Shown: positions 8,024 through 15,747 of the stretch, in pieces
How positions within the stretch are numbered: position 1 is the first letter of the stretch
How the letters are laid out: the number at the start of each line of letters is the position of its first letter
Origin: Candidatus Ventrimonas merdavium
GTDB taxonomy: Bacteria; Bacillota; Clostridia; Lachnospirales; Lachnospiraceae
Assembly (NCBI GenBank): GCA_018715565.1
Contig: DVLJ01000201.1
Coordinates: 1-32,410, forward strand
DNA length: 32,410 nucleotides
Direction of reading: 5' to 3'
The notes under the pieces: generated by a model
Seen by the model: the letters and a program-made list of their open reading frames with translations, nothing else
The model's database searches: none
Told to the model about the DNA's origin: nothing
Program-made: the position numbers and the translations under genes

Positions 8024-8728
8024 TTAGGAAGATGACTTCGGCGTCATCTTAATGATCCCCGTCTTATACAATACGTAACCGCACAGAACGCTCAGTGCCA
8101 TACATCCGATCACGACATACCCCTGTTTTCCGGAAAGGGGATAGAATTGGTTGACGATCAGTACTGCCAGGATCGGAACGATCAGCGTCAGGGTCTTATT
8201 CTTGGCCCGGTACTCGCCGCAGTTGTCATTCACATAGTTCCACAGCAGTCCGCCGAACAGAGCCGGCAGCAGATAGTTGGTAGCAGTCTGTACCGTAGGG
8301 CTCATCAGGACTGGCCGCAGCGGCACGAGAAGGATCACGCCGATCACAATGATAACGGTGGTAACGGCAGAGGAAACTGCCACGCCGATGGCGGCTACCG
8401 TATCCCCTTCGTCGGTTCCCTGAGCTGCGTCTACCAGAGACTGGGCGTTGACTACTACAGGGATCTTTAACTGTGTTACATTTCCGGTCAGGAATGTAAT
8501 ATAAGAGGCAGAACCAAGGATCGGGGTGTATCCGAACACCTCCGAAACATTGGTCGGGATATATACTGCCAGAAGTCCGGCGCCTACGGCAACCAGTTCT
8601 CCGATGCCTGACGGCCATACGTCATAAACTGCGCTGACTACCGCCGGGATCCCCAGCATAAATACGATACCGATGATCACTCCGATCCGCCCAAGGCGGT
8701 GTATGCTTTTCTCGTAATTTTCGTTCAT
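8024..8728 (-). CDS. Uncharacterised polytopic membrane protein, partner of the 8750-9469 product
   Basis: The 234-residue protein has about six hydrophobic helices, with a conserved-looking polar loop IPTNVSEVFGYTPILGSASYITFLTGNVTQLKIP in the first third and LPALFGGLLWNYVNDNCGEYRAKN near the C-terminal third. I do not recognise the family. It starts 21 nt after the stop of the preceding membrane-protein gene, with GGAGG upstream, and lies in one unit with the AbgB-like amidohydrolase. A plausible but unproven role is one half of a two-protein carrier for the amidohydrolase substrate. It ends at a terminator at 7969-8004. Confidence 0.6.
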   Translation of the reverse strand: MNENYEKSIHRLGRIGVIIGIVFMLGIPAVVSAVYDVWPSGIGELVAVGAGLLAVYIPTNVSEVFGYTPILGSASYITFLTGNVTQLKIPVVVNAQSLVDAAQGTDEGDTVAAIGVAVSSAVTTVIIVIGVILLVPLRPVLMSPTVQTATNYLLPALFGGLLWNYVNDNCGEYRAKNKTLTLIVPILAVLIVNQFYPLSGKQGYVVIGCMALSVLCGYVLYKTGIIKMTPKSSS

Positions 8729-8749
8729 ACTATCCTCCAGAAATTTGAA

Positions 8750-9469
8750 CTATCCCAGCACCTGCACCCAAAAGAGGGAGGAGGCCATACCAAGGATCAA
8801 TGTGACAGACATGATAAAACTGCGATACCATTTCAGCCCCGTAGCCCGGACAAACTGTCTCTGCAGGAACGAGAGCAGGCAGGCTGTTGCGGCCACAGCC
8901 AGGTGGACCGGCCCTTTGATCATCTGCATCGGCAGCAATGCCTCGATGATGGCCATGGACATGACCCCGGTCAGAAGCGCGCCCAGCGCTCCGTTCTTAT
9001 TTCTGGCGTTGGCTACGCTTGTCTGGATCTTCTTGCCGAACAGCAGAACGCCGATCATACCGCCCATGATACCGATACTCATCACGAACATCAGCGTACC
9101 GATGATTGAAGTGTCGCCCGCTGCGTTCAAAGCCGCGATGGACTCATATCCGGCCCCTGTTGCCGCCATGTCGGCGGCTGTGACTTCATAAGCCACAGCG
9201 CCCACAACCGACAGGCGGAACCAGGACCAGGGAACTCCGATCACCGTAGCGAGGCTGAACAGCCCCACCACGATCGACACAGAAGGAACAATGCTGTAGA
9301 TAGCGGAGGAGACGATCACCGACTTCAGCTTCTCTTCCGTCAATCCGATCTCCAATCCATGTTTGTATGCTTTCCGGAATGTCAGTCCGCAGAAGATTAA
9401 AATATAGACGATTCCTGCCCCCACCAGGCCATAAAGCAGCGGACTGTTCATAATTTCATTAAATGTCAT
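8750..9469 (-). CDS. Membrane protein, DUF5058-like
   Basis: This 239-residue protein has about six to seven hydrophobic segments, an N-terminal first helix (LYGLVGAGIVYILIFCGLTFRKAYKHG), and a Ser/Ala-rich segment (IVSSAIYSIVPSVSIVVGL) followed by an Ala/Thr-rich stretch (AYEVTAADMAATGAGY). My memory of DUF5058 proteins, small membrane proteins found beside M20 amidohydrolases in Firmicutes, fits size and context, but this was not checked. The start has AGGAGG 5 nt upstream. It is the middle gene of the amidohydrolase unit, 81 nt after the hydrolase. Confidence 0.6.
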   Translation of the reverse strand: MTFNEIMNSPLLYGLVGAGIVYILIFCGLTFRKAYKHGLEIGLTEEKLKSVIVSSAIYSIVPSVSIVVGLFSLATVIGVPWSWFRLSVVGAVAYEVTAADMAATGAGYESIAALNAAGDTSIIGTLMFVMSIGIMGGMIGVLLFGKKIQTSVANARNKNGALGALLTGVMSMAIIEALLPMQMIKGPVHLAVAATACLLSFLQRQFVRATGLKWYRSFIMSVTLILGMASSLFWVQVLG

Positions 9470-9550
9470 ACCTTCCTCCTAAATCCCCATATTCCCCATG
9501 GTTCTTATGTAGTGGTCTGATACCGGCTTTTCAGCCCTGGTATCCTGTGA

Positions 9551-10984
9551 TTACATTCCCTCTCCCGGTTTTGCCCCTTCGGGAAGCGGGGATAAGTATT
9601 CGCCTTTGGTCTCATCCAGCAGCTCCTGCTTCGCTTTTTCGGTCACGGACGGATCCTCGTATACCATGGTGCAGGCTCTTGCGATGCCTCTTGCTACTGC
9701 CTGGCTGGCCTTATCGCCGATAGAAGTGCCTACGATGGCGGTAAAGGGCCAGGTATGCGTGGTGATCCCCGGTACGCCGATGGCAACCCGGTACTGACCG
9801 GTGGGGATATTGTAGCTGACGTCGCCCACATCGGTGGAACCGGTGGACATGGTCTCCCGGTCCTTCTCACAGAACGGCAGGACTGTGGTATTCATCGGAC
9901 GGGCGGCAAATTCCTCTTTGGAGATGCCGTTCACTCTGGAACCAGCCTCCAGCGCTTTCTCTCTGTCCTCGTCAGACATTGCGGCCAGGAACTCTCTTGC
10001 GATGGCAAACTCTGCTTCGCCGAAGTCCGGTCCGCCCTGCTCCACGAACGCATCGGATAAAAGCTGAGATGCGGTGGGGTTGGGGATGTAATCGCTCATA
10101 CCGCCCAGAACCTTGATATCCACCTCGGTCTCCGTCATCATCGCCGCGCCCCGGGCAACCTTCTTTACCCGCTCCAGGATATCCTGGCAGATCTTCAGAC
10201 GCGGGCTGCGTACGAAGTACAGGAGGGAAGCTGTTTCCTGTACAACGTTGGGAGCGTCGCCGCCGCAGTCTAAGTAAGCATAGTGCATACGGGCAGTGGA
10301 AATAACGTGCTCGCGCAGATAGTTGACACCGACGTTCATCAGCTCGCAGGCGTCCAGAGCGCTTCTGCCGTCCTCCGGCGCTCTGCCGGCATGAGCGGCC
10401 TTGCCCTTGAAGTCAAATCTTACTTTGTAGTAAGCGGCGCTTCTGGTAAAGCAGCGGGTGGTGTCCATGGGATGCCAGCTGAAGCAGATATCCAGTCCGT
10501 CGAAGCAGTGCTCTCTTACCATAAAGCATTTGCCGAAGCCGGTCTCCTCTGCGGGGCATCCGAAGATCTTAATGGTACCCTGCTTGCCGGTCTCCTGTAA
10601 ATACTCTTTTACGATCAGGGCGGCTCCTACGGCGCCGGATCCCAGGGCACAGTGCCCGCAGCCATGGCCGTATTTCTGTCCCTCGATGGGACGGCGGTCG
10701 GTCTTGCCGGCCTCCTGGCTTAAGTTGGGCAGGGCGTCATACTCTGCCAGAATGCCGATCACGGGAGAACCGCTTCCATAGGTTCCTACAAATGCCGTCT
10801 CAATCCCGGCGATCCCGGTCTCTACCTCAAAGCCCTCGGCTCTTAACACGTCGGTCAGCTTCTTCGCGCTTTTGAATTCCTGATAACCGTATTCCGCGTA
10901 ACCCCATAACGACTGGTTCATATCTGCAATGATGGCGGACTTGTCCTCCGCGATCTGATGGATCCGTTCCTTTGTGCTGCTCAT
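9551..10984 (-). CDS. abgB: M20D-family amidohydrolase, AbgB-like
   Basis: The start at 10984 has GGAGGG upstream; the longer frame to 11101 adds a non-conserved, Asn-rich stretch. The 477-residue product aligns by eye with E. coli AbgB (p-aminobenzoyl-glutamate hydrolase subunit B, 481 residues). Shared motifs include the EYDALPNLSQ stretch, metal-binding HGCGH (107-111), CPAEE (143-147), SWHP (169-172), AAHAGRAPEDGRSALDA, and the C-terminal STDVGDVS and THTWPF. It would hydrolyse an amide bond of an N-acyl amino acid or folate breakdown product in the cytoplasm. No AbgA partner or AbgT carrier is present; two other membrane proteins follow. It is divergent from a LysR regulator. Confidence 0.85.
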   Translation of the reverse strand: MSSTKERIHQIAEDKSAIIADMNQSLWGYAEYGYQEFKSAKKLTDVLRAEGFEVETGIAGIETAFVGTYGSGSPVIGILAEYDALPNLSQEAGKTDRRPIEGQKYGHGCGHCALGSGAVGAALIVKEYLQETGKQGTIKIFGCPAEETGFGKCFMVREHCFDGLDICFSWHPMDTTRCFTRSAAYYKVRFDFKGKAAHAGRAPEDGRSALDACELMNVGVNYLREHVISTARMHYAYLDCGGDAPNVVQETASLLYFVRSPRLKICQDILERVKKVARGAAMMTETEVDIKVLGGMSDYIPNPTASQLLSDAFVEQGGPDFGEAEFAIAREFLAAMSDEDREKALEAGSRVNGISKEEFAARPMNTTVLPFCEKDRETMSTGSTDVGDVSYNIPTGQYRVAIGVPGITTHTWPFTAIVGTSIGDKASQAVARGIARACTMVYEDPSVTEKAKQELLDETKGEYLSPLPEGAKPGEGM

Positions 10985-11029
10985 AATCGTTCCCTCCATA
11001 CTATAAAAAATGTGATTGAAAGTTTCGTG

Positions 11030-11043
11030 AAATACCGGTATTT
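11030..11043. promoter_or_regulatory. Perfect palindrome in the abgB leader
   Basis: AAATACCGGTATTT is a perfect 14-bp palindrome 46 bp before the abgB start and downstream of its predicted promoter. It could be an additional regulator site. Confidence 0.35.
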
Positions 11044-11081
11044 TTTGTTCAATGTGATTTGTGTTTTTTTCAAATCCATTG

Positions 11082-11111
11082 TTTATATTGTAAGGATACA
11101 TGGATTTTCAA
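11082..11111 (-). promoter_or_regulatory. Promoter of abgB operon
   Basis: On the minus strand TTGAAA (11106-11111) and TATAAA (11082-11087) are separated by 18 bp. The -35 element lies inside the inverted repeat at 11102-11120. Confidence 0.45.
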
Positions 11112-11120
11112 CAAAAATCC
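11102..11120. promoter_or_regulatory. Inverted repeat, candidate LysR site 1
   Basis: GGATTTT and AAAATCC are perfect 7-bp arms around a 5-bp spacer, containing the T-N11-A pattern of LysR boxes. It overlaps the -35 of the abgB promoter. Confidence 0.5.
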
Positions 11121-11131
11121 AATGCAAAAGC

Positions 11132-11160
11132 TTTACTTTATCATAACTTTTTGTTATTCT
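11132..11160 (+). promoter_or_regulatory. Promoter of the LysR gene at 11192
   Basis: TTTACT (11132-11137), 17-bp spacer, TATTCT (11155-11160). The second inverted repeat (11143-11157) lies in the spacer and reaches the -10, as expected for autorepression. Confidence 0.4.
11143..11157. promoter_or_regulatory. Inverted repeat, candidate LysR site 2
   Basis: ATAAC-N5-GTTAT is perfect and fits T-N11-A (T11144, A11156). Its centre is 39 bp from that of site 1. Confidence 0.5.
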
Positions 11161-11191
11161 CAAAACAGAACGAAGCTGCAGGGGGAAAACC

Positions 11192-12178
11192 ATGAATATC
11201 AACAAGTTTAAATATGTGACCGCTATCGCCAAATACCAGAATATGACCCGGGCTGCGGAGTCTCTGTACATGTCCCAGCCGGCCCTGACCAAGTCTCTGA
11301 CCCAGCTGGAGCGGGAACTGGGAGTGCGCCTGTTTGACCGGGACTACACTCCGATCCGCCTTACCTATGCGGGAGAGCTGTTCCTGGATGAAGCGGAAAA
11401 GATCCTGAACCTGTATGAGCATCTGATGGATGAGATGAACCGGATTGCCACTTCCCAGAAAAGCCGCCTGCGGCTGGGTATCACCAGCGACCGGGGCACC
11501 GTATGGCTTCCCTATCTGATCCCCGCCTTCAGCCGCCATTTCCCCAACATCGACCTGCAGACGATCGAAGGCACCCATCCGGATGTGGAGAATCTGCTCT
11601 TGGACGGCAAAGTAGACTTGGGCTTTACCACCCTCCCCGTTTCCTCCAGCCAGATCGCCTTTGATGTAGTGGCAGACGATCCGATCGTGATCGCCTGCTC
11701 CCGGGAACATCCCTTTGCCCGTAACTTTGATCTCTCCCGCAACACCCTGACCACCCCCTATCTGATCTCTCCCAAGGATCTGGAAGGCCAGAAGTTCCTT
11801 GCCCTGAATAAAGGAACACAGCTGCGGCGGCTTTCTGAATTCATGTTTGAGCGAAACGGCCTATACTACCGGTTTATCCGGGAATTCCGGCGTCATGAGA
11901 CTGCCATGCGGGTAGCAGCCGAGGGAGTTGGCTTGATCGTGACTCCGTCACAGACAGCCGTGCGGCTGGGGATCTCCGACCGGTTCGCCTATTTTTCCAT
12001 AGAGCGTCCGGTCCTCAGCCGAAAGATCATCTTTGCCTATCCGGCCAGTACCGGGATCGGCATCCATGGACGGTACTTAACGGAGCTGGTAAAGACCTTA
12101 GGGCGTGAGCATGGACTGCTGCCGGAAGCGGTGGAGCCGATCGAGGCCATTCCCGCCGGCAGGGGACGCTTGTATTAA
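11192..12178 (+). CDS. LysR-family transcriptional regulator (divergent from abgB)
   Basis: The 328-residue product has the LysR winged helix-turn-helix at its start (FKYVTAIAKYQNMTRAAESLYMSQPALTKSLTQLERELG) followed by a two-lobed effector domain (LRLGITSDRGTVWLPYLIPAF..., TLPVSSSQIAFDVVADDPIVIACSREHPFA). The GGGGG ribosome site is about 9 nt upstream of ATG 11192. As for most LysR proteins, the divergent operon (AbgB-like hydrolase and two membrane proteins) is the likely target, and the effector may be a substrate or product of that hydrolase. Two T-N11-A inverted repeats lie in the shared intergenic region. Confidence 0.9.
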   Translation: MNINKFKYVTAIAKYQNMTRAAESLYMSQPALTKSLTQLERELGVRLFDRDYTPIRLTYAGELFLDEAEKILNLYEHLMDEMNRIATSQKSRLRLGITSDRGTVWLPYLIPAFSRHFPNIDLQTIEGTHPDVENLLLDGKVDLGFTTLPVSSSQIAFDVVADDPIVIACSREHPFARNFDLSRNTLTTPYLISPKDLEGQKFLALNKGTQLRRLSEFMFERNGLYYRFIREFRRHETAMRVAAEGVGLIVTPSQTAVRLGISDRFAYFSIERPVLSRKIIFAYPASTGIGIHGRYLTELVKTLGREHGLLPEAVEPIEAIPAGRGRLY

Positions 12179-12181
12179 GCA

Positions 12182-12210
12182 TTGATTTTTCCGAAGGAAT
12201 CCTCTAAGAT
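12182..12210 (+). promoter_or_regulatory. Promoter of the MarR gene
   Basis: TTGATT (12182-12187), 17-bp spacer and TAAGAT (12205-12210) lie 30 bp before ATG 12240. Confidence 0.55.
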
Positions 12211-12239
12211 AGAAAGAAATACACAGGGAGGTGTGCACG

Positions 12240-12695
12240 ATGGATGAGCAAGAGATGCGGATCATGACCCGGCACCTGCTGGATATCTACCGGTGTCTGG
12301 ATACGATCCGGGAAGCCCAGTTTTCTAAATTCGGCCTGACCCGGGGACAGCATGCGTTCCTGACTAGGATCGCGGAGAATCCGGGGATCAATCAGGAAAA
12401 GCTGTCGTTCCTCTTAAAAGTGGACCGTTCCTCCACCACCAAGGCGCTGAAAAAGCTGATCGATAAAGGGCTGGTGGTCAAGGCCCATTCGGAGCACAAC
12501 AAGAAGGACTGGGTCCTGTCCGCCACCCCGAAAGGGCTGGAGCTGAACCGGAGGATGGACGATCTGGTCAACAGCACCAACGCCGAGCTGTACAAGGGCA
12601 TCAACGCCCGGGACGCCCAGAAGCTGGCAAAGCTCCTCAGCCTGATGGATGCCAATCTGATCCCATTATACCAAGAAGCCAGGAATCCCGGTTAG
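12240..12695 (+). CDS. MarR-family transcriptional regulator
   Basis: The 151-residue protein shows the MarR winged-helix core: FSKFGLTRGQHAFLTRIAENPGINQEKLSFLLKVDRSSTTKALKKLIDKGLVVK with a beta-wing (EHNKKDWVLSATPKG), then a long dimerisation helix. ATG 12240 is chosen because GGGAGG lies 8 nt upstream; the GTG at 12231 overlaps that site. It has its own promoter. Its 3' end overlaps sdaAA by 4 bp on the opposite strand. MarR proteins respond to small aromatic or oxidising ligands; no target is evident, and it may be autoregulatory. Confidence 0.87.
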   Translation: MDEQEMRIMTRHLLDIYRCLDTIREAQFSKFGLTRGQHAFLTRIAENPGINQEKLSFLLKVDRSSTTKALKKLIDKGLVVKAHSEHNKKDWVLSATPKGLELNRRMDDLVNSTNAELYKGINARDAQKLAKLLSLMDANLIPLYQEARNPG

Positions 12696-12708
12696 GATGC
12701 CTGGCTTC
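12675..12708. terminator. Hairpin over the convergent marR/sdaAA stops
   Basis: GAAGCCAGG and CCTGGCTTC form a 9-bp stem with a 16-nt loop that contains both stop codons. T-rich tails on either side are weak, so efficiency is uncertain. Confidence 0.45.
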
Positions 12709-13579
12709 TCTCATGTTTCTTCCCGCACAGCGCGCAGGCTGTGGGTGTGGCGGCGCAGCCGCCCATGGCCGTTTCCCGCAGCTCCTGAGGCAGCCGTTTT
12801 CCAACGGCGTACATGGCCTCCAGCATCTCGTCAAAGGGGATTGGCTGCTTTACTCCGCTGAGGCTGATCTCTGCCGCGATCAAGGCGTTGGCCGCTCCGG
12901 CGGCGTTCCGCATCTGACAGGGGCACTCCACCAGACCCCCGATCGGGTCGCACACCAGTCCCAGCATATTCATCAGAACAATGGAGGCCGCGTTCAGCGA
13001 CTGCTCCGGCGTTCCGCCCAGCAGCTCTGTCACCGCCGACGCCGCCATGGCCGAGGCGGTTCCTACCTCTGCCTGACAGCCTCCCACGGCCCCGGCCACC
13101 GTTGCGTTCCGCATGGCCAGATAGCCCACGGCAGAGGCATGGAACAGGGCCCGGATCACTTCCTCATCCTCCAGCCCCATGGTATCCTTCAGCGCCAGCA
13201 AAACGCCTGGGACCACGCCGGAGGATCCGGCGGTAGGGGAGGCTACCACTAACCCCATCGTCGCGTTGCCTTCCAGAACGGCCATGGCGTAGGTGATGGC
13301 CCTGGTCACCGTCTCCCCGCAGAATGTTTTCCCCTTCAGCCGGCTGGCCGTCAAGAGGGCAGCCTCCCCGCCGATCAGCCCTCCCATGGACCGGGTCGGG
13401 TTTTGGATGGGGTCGTGGGCAGAATGCTGCATGATCTCCCATGCCTTTCCCATCTGCCCAAGGACCTCCTCCCTGGTTTTCTCCTGGAGCGTACACTCCC
13501 GCCGGATCATGATCTCTGAAATGAGACATTTCTCTTCCCTGCACAGCAGGAGCAGTTCCTGCGCGTTTCTGAAATTCAT
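12692..13579 (-). CDS. sdaAA: L-serine dehydratase, iron-sulfur type, alpha subunit
   Basis: The 295-residue product carries family motifs PTAGSSG (about 115-121), GGCQAEVG (Cys168) and VCDPIGGLVECPC with Cys210, Cys219 and Cys221, plus a GGCAATPTAC segment near the C-terminus. Cysteines in this family hold an oxygen-sensitive [4Fe-4S] cluster that dehydrates L-serine to pyruvate and ammonia. Start has AGGAGG 6 nt upstream. It follows sdaAB by 9 nt in the same unit. The separate alpha and beta chains are the arrangement usual in Firmicutes. The gene's 3' end overlaps that of marR. Confidence 0.95.
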   Translation of the reverse strand: MNFRNAQELLLLCREEKCLISEIMIRRECTLQEKTREEVLGQMGKAWEIMQHSAHDPIQNPTRSMGGLIGGEAALLTASRLKGKTFCGETVTRAITYAMAVLEGNATMGLVVASPTAGSSGVVPGVLLALKDTMGLEDEEVIRALFHASAVGYLAMRNATVAGAVGGCQAEVGTASAMAASAVTELLGGTPEQSLNAASIVLMNMLGLVCDPIGGLVECPCQMRNAAGAANALIAAEISLSGVKQPIPFDEMLEAMYAVGKRLPQELRETAMGGCAATPTACALCGKKHERSQAS

Positions 13580-13588
13580 GGCTTCCTC

Positions 13589-14257
13589 CTATACCTGTAT
13601 CAGCATCACGTCGTCCACAAAACGGTTCTGTAAGATCCGGTCGGCGATATCCGGTGTCAGGGTCTCGTCCGACTCCACGATACTGTAGGCCGTCAGCCCC
13701 TTCTCCTCCCGATACAGCTTCAAAAACGCGATATTGATGTCGTTTTCTCCAAGGCATCCTGTGATATGAGCGATCACTCCCGGCTTATCCTGCTGCCGCA
13801 CGATCATGGTGCTGTACTCTCCGGAGAAATCCACCGGCACTCCATTGATCCGGACGATCCGCATCTTTCCGCCGCCGATGGATTCTCCCCGCACGCAGAG
13901 CCGCTTTCCTTCGGCGGTTTTCAGCCGGATATCCACGGTATTGGGATAGATCTCCGTCTCCTCCGTATTGACCCGGAAACGGATGGCAACGCCTTGCTGC
14001 TCCGCAATGGAGAAAGCGTCCCGGATCCGCGGGTCGTCCGTCTGGAAGCCCAGAATCCCGCCTACCAGAGCCCGGTCCGTTCCATGTCCCCGATAGGTTT
14101 TGGCAAAGGATCCGTACAGGGTAAATTCTGCTTCCGTCAGGGTGCCGTTTATCATTTTTCTGGCAAGCAGGGCGATGGCGCACGCCCCGGCCGTATGGGA
14201 GCTGGAAGGGCCGATCATATTGGGCCCCAGCACATCAAATACACTGATCGTAGACAT
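13589..14257 (-). CDS. sdaAB: L-serine dehydratase, iron-sulfur type, beta subunit
   Basis: The 222-residue product has the diagnostic start SVFDVLGPNMIGPSSSHTAGA (SSSHTAG at 18-24) and a C-terminal ACT-like domain from about residue 150 (STMIVRQQDKPGVIAHITGCLGENDINIAFLKLYREEKGL). It forms the active serine-deaminating enzyme with the alpha chain encoded just downstream. The start at 14257 is fixed by the conserved N-terminus although the ribosome site (AAGGGC) is rather distant. It is divergent from a LysR regulator whose promoter begins only 5 bp upstream. Confidence 0.95.
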   Translation of the reverse strand: MSTISVFDVLGPNMIGPSSSHTAGACAIALLARKMINGTLTEAEFTLYGSFAKTYRGHGTDRALVGGILGFQTDDPRIRDAFSIAEQQGVAIRFRVNTEETEIYPNTVDIRLKTAEGKRLCVRGESIGGGKMRIVRINGVPVDFSGEYSTMIVRQQDKPGVIAHITGCLGENDINIAFLKLYREEKGLTAYSIVESDETLTPDIADRILQNRFVDDVMLIQV

Positions 14258-14262
14258 TTGGT

Positions 14263-14291
14263 TTGACTGCCCTTTCTTGCTGTTATATAAT
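14263..14291 (+). promoter_or_regulatory. Near-consensus promoter of the LysR gene at 14345
   Basis: TTGACT (14263-14268), 17-bp spacer, TATAAT (14286-14291). It lies in the sdaAB-lysR intergenic region. An inverted TTAT-N9-ATAA (14283-14299) overlaps the -10 and may be the regulator's own site. Confidence 0.7.
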
Positions 14292-14344
14292 CATCATAAG
14301 TTACATTGTTGTTTTCCGAGAAATCCACACAAAGGAGGAACCCC

Positions 14345-15262
14345 ATGGAACTGCGGCAGATCCAAACCTTCCTTACCCTGGCCCAGACACAGAGCTTTTC
14401 CGGAGCCGCCAGGCTCTTAGGCTACTCCCAATCCGCCGTGACCGTTCAGATCCGGCAGCTGGAAACGGAGCTGGGCATCCGGCTGTTCGACCGGATGGGA
14501 AAGGGGGTATCCCTGACGCCTAAGGGGGCCCAGTTCTCTGAATATGCGGCCAATATCATGCGGGAGATCAACCGCTCCAAGGCTATCTGCACCGACGACG
14601 GCGAGCTTCACAATCCGCTCCACATCGGCGTCCTGGAATCTCTCTGCTGCTACAAGCTTCCTCCGATCCTGCGGGATTTCCGGCAGAACCATCCCAGAGT
14701 CCCGCTGCGGATCACCACTGCGTCCCCCAGAGAGCTGATCGCCATGATGGAGGCCAATCAGCTGGATCTGATCTACATCCTGGACCGACCCCGGCACAAC
14801 CCGGAGTGGAATAAGGTCCTGGAGGTGGAAGAATCCATCGTGTTCGTGGCTCCCGCCGGCTACCTTCCGGTCCGGAAGGAGGTATTCTGCCTGGAAGAAC
14901 TGATGGGGTATCCCTTCTACCTGACGGAGCAGAATGAGAATTACCGGAAGGAGCTGGACGACTTCCTGGAATCTAAGGGGATGTCCATCACCCCGTTCCT
15001 GGAAGCCAGCAGCACGGAATTTATCATGCGCGTCCTCCGGGAGAACGGCGGGATCTCCTACCTGCCTTATTTTGCCGTGGAGAAGGCGGTGGCGGAGGGA
15101 AGCCTTTCCCTGCTTCCCGTCTCTGATTTCAAACGGGTGCTGTACCGCCAGATCTTCTACCATAAGCATAAGTGGGAATCCCCGGAGATGGAGCATTTCA
15201 TCCAGTTAGCCCTCCAGGAGGATCCGCCGGGAACCGCCCCGGCTCCCGATGCTTCCCTGTAA
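14345..15262 (+). CDS. LysR-family transcriptional regulator (divergent from sdaAB)
   Basis: The 305-residue protein starts MELRQIQTFLTLAQTQSFSGAARLLGYSQSAVTVQIRQLE, the standard LysR helix-turn-helix, after AAAGGAGG. The effector domain follows (HIGVLESLCCYKLPPILRDF..., IVFVAPAGYLPVRKE). It may control sdaAB-sdaAA, which is divergent, and possibly the tricarboxylate cluster whose last gene ends 5 bp beyond its own stop on the opposite strand. No terminator separates it from yjiG. Confidence 0.9.
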   Translation: MELRQIQTFLTLAQTQSFSGAARLLGYSQSAVTVQIRQLETELGIRLFDRMGKGVSLTPKGAQFSEYAANIMREINRSKAICTDDGELHNPLHIGVLESLCCYKLPPILRDFRQNHPRVPLRITTASPRELIAMMEANQLDLIYILDRPRHNPEWNKVLEVEESIVFVAPAGYLPVRKEVFCLEELMGYPFYLTEQNENYRKELDDFLESKGMSITPFLEASSTEFIMRVLRENGGISYLPYFAVEKAVAEGSLSLLPVSDFKRVLYRQIFYHKHKWESPEMEHFIQLALQEDPPGTAPAPDASL

Positions 15263-15267
15263 ACGGA

Positions 15268-15732
15268 TCAGGCAAAGATGGGGAACACGATCCTGGAGAT
15301 CCAAAGGGATACGAAAGCCAGTCCCCACTGGATCATGATGATCCATTTCTGACGCACTGCGCTGGTGCCGCACACGCTGATGATCCGCACCCACTGGGTG
15401 ATGGTCCCTCCGATCAAGAACATGGTGGGGAACAGGATCGTCGCCTGAAGCGGCGTCAGCAGCCCGTCTGCCACGAAGGTCGCCGCAGTGGCGCAGCCCC
15501 CGGCCTTACTGAAGAATACGGTCGCCAGACATACGATGGAGATGGGCGGCAGCCCGAAGATCCCCATGACCGGCGAGAAGATATTGGAAAGGATATCCAT
15601 CAGCCCGGTGGTCTCCAGAATATAGATAAAGGTGTAAGCCATGACGATGCTGGGCATCATGCTCTTTACAAAAATCCCCCAGCCCTTCCGTACGCCGTCC
15701 TGAAACGCGGTAAATACATTTCTCTTTTCCAT
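15268..15732 (-). CDS. yjiG: YjiG-like membrane protein (SpmB/nucleoside-recognition family)
   Basis: The 154-residue product has four to five hydrophobic segments and typical family stretches GWGIFVKSMMPSIVMAYTFIYILETTGLMDILS, ATVFFSKAGGCATAATFVADGLLTPLQATIL and FLIGGTITQWVRI. Size and motifs match the YjiG/SpmB gate-domain family. The start has AAAGGAG 7 nt upstream and lies 15 nt after the yjiH stop. YjiG and YjiH are nearly always encoded together and are thought to form one carrier; the substrate is unknown. Here they close a run of tricarboxylate enzymes. Confidence 0.82.
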   Translation of the reverse strand: MEKRNVFTAFQDGVRKGWGIFVKSMMPSIVMAYTFIYILETTGLMDILSNIFSPVMGIFGLPPISIVCLATVFFSKAGGCATAATFVADGLLTPLQATILFPTMFLIGGTITQWVRIISVCGTSAVRQKWIIMIQWGLAFVSLWISRIVFPIFA

Positions 15733-15747
15733 GTGTATCTCCTTTCC

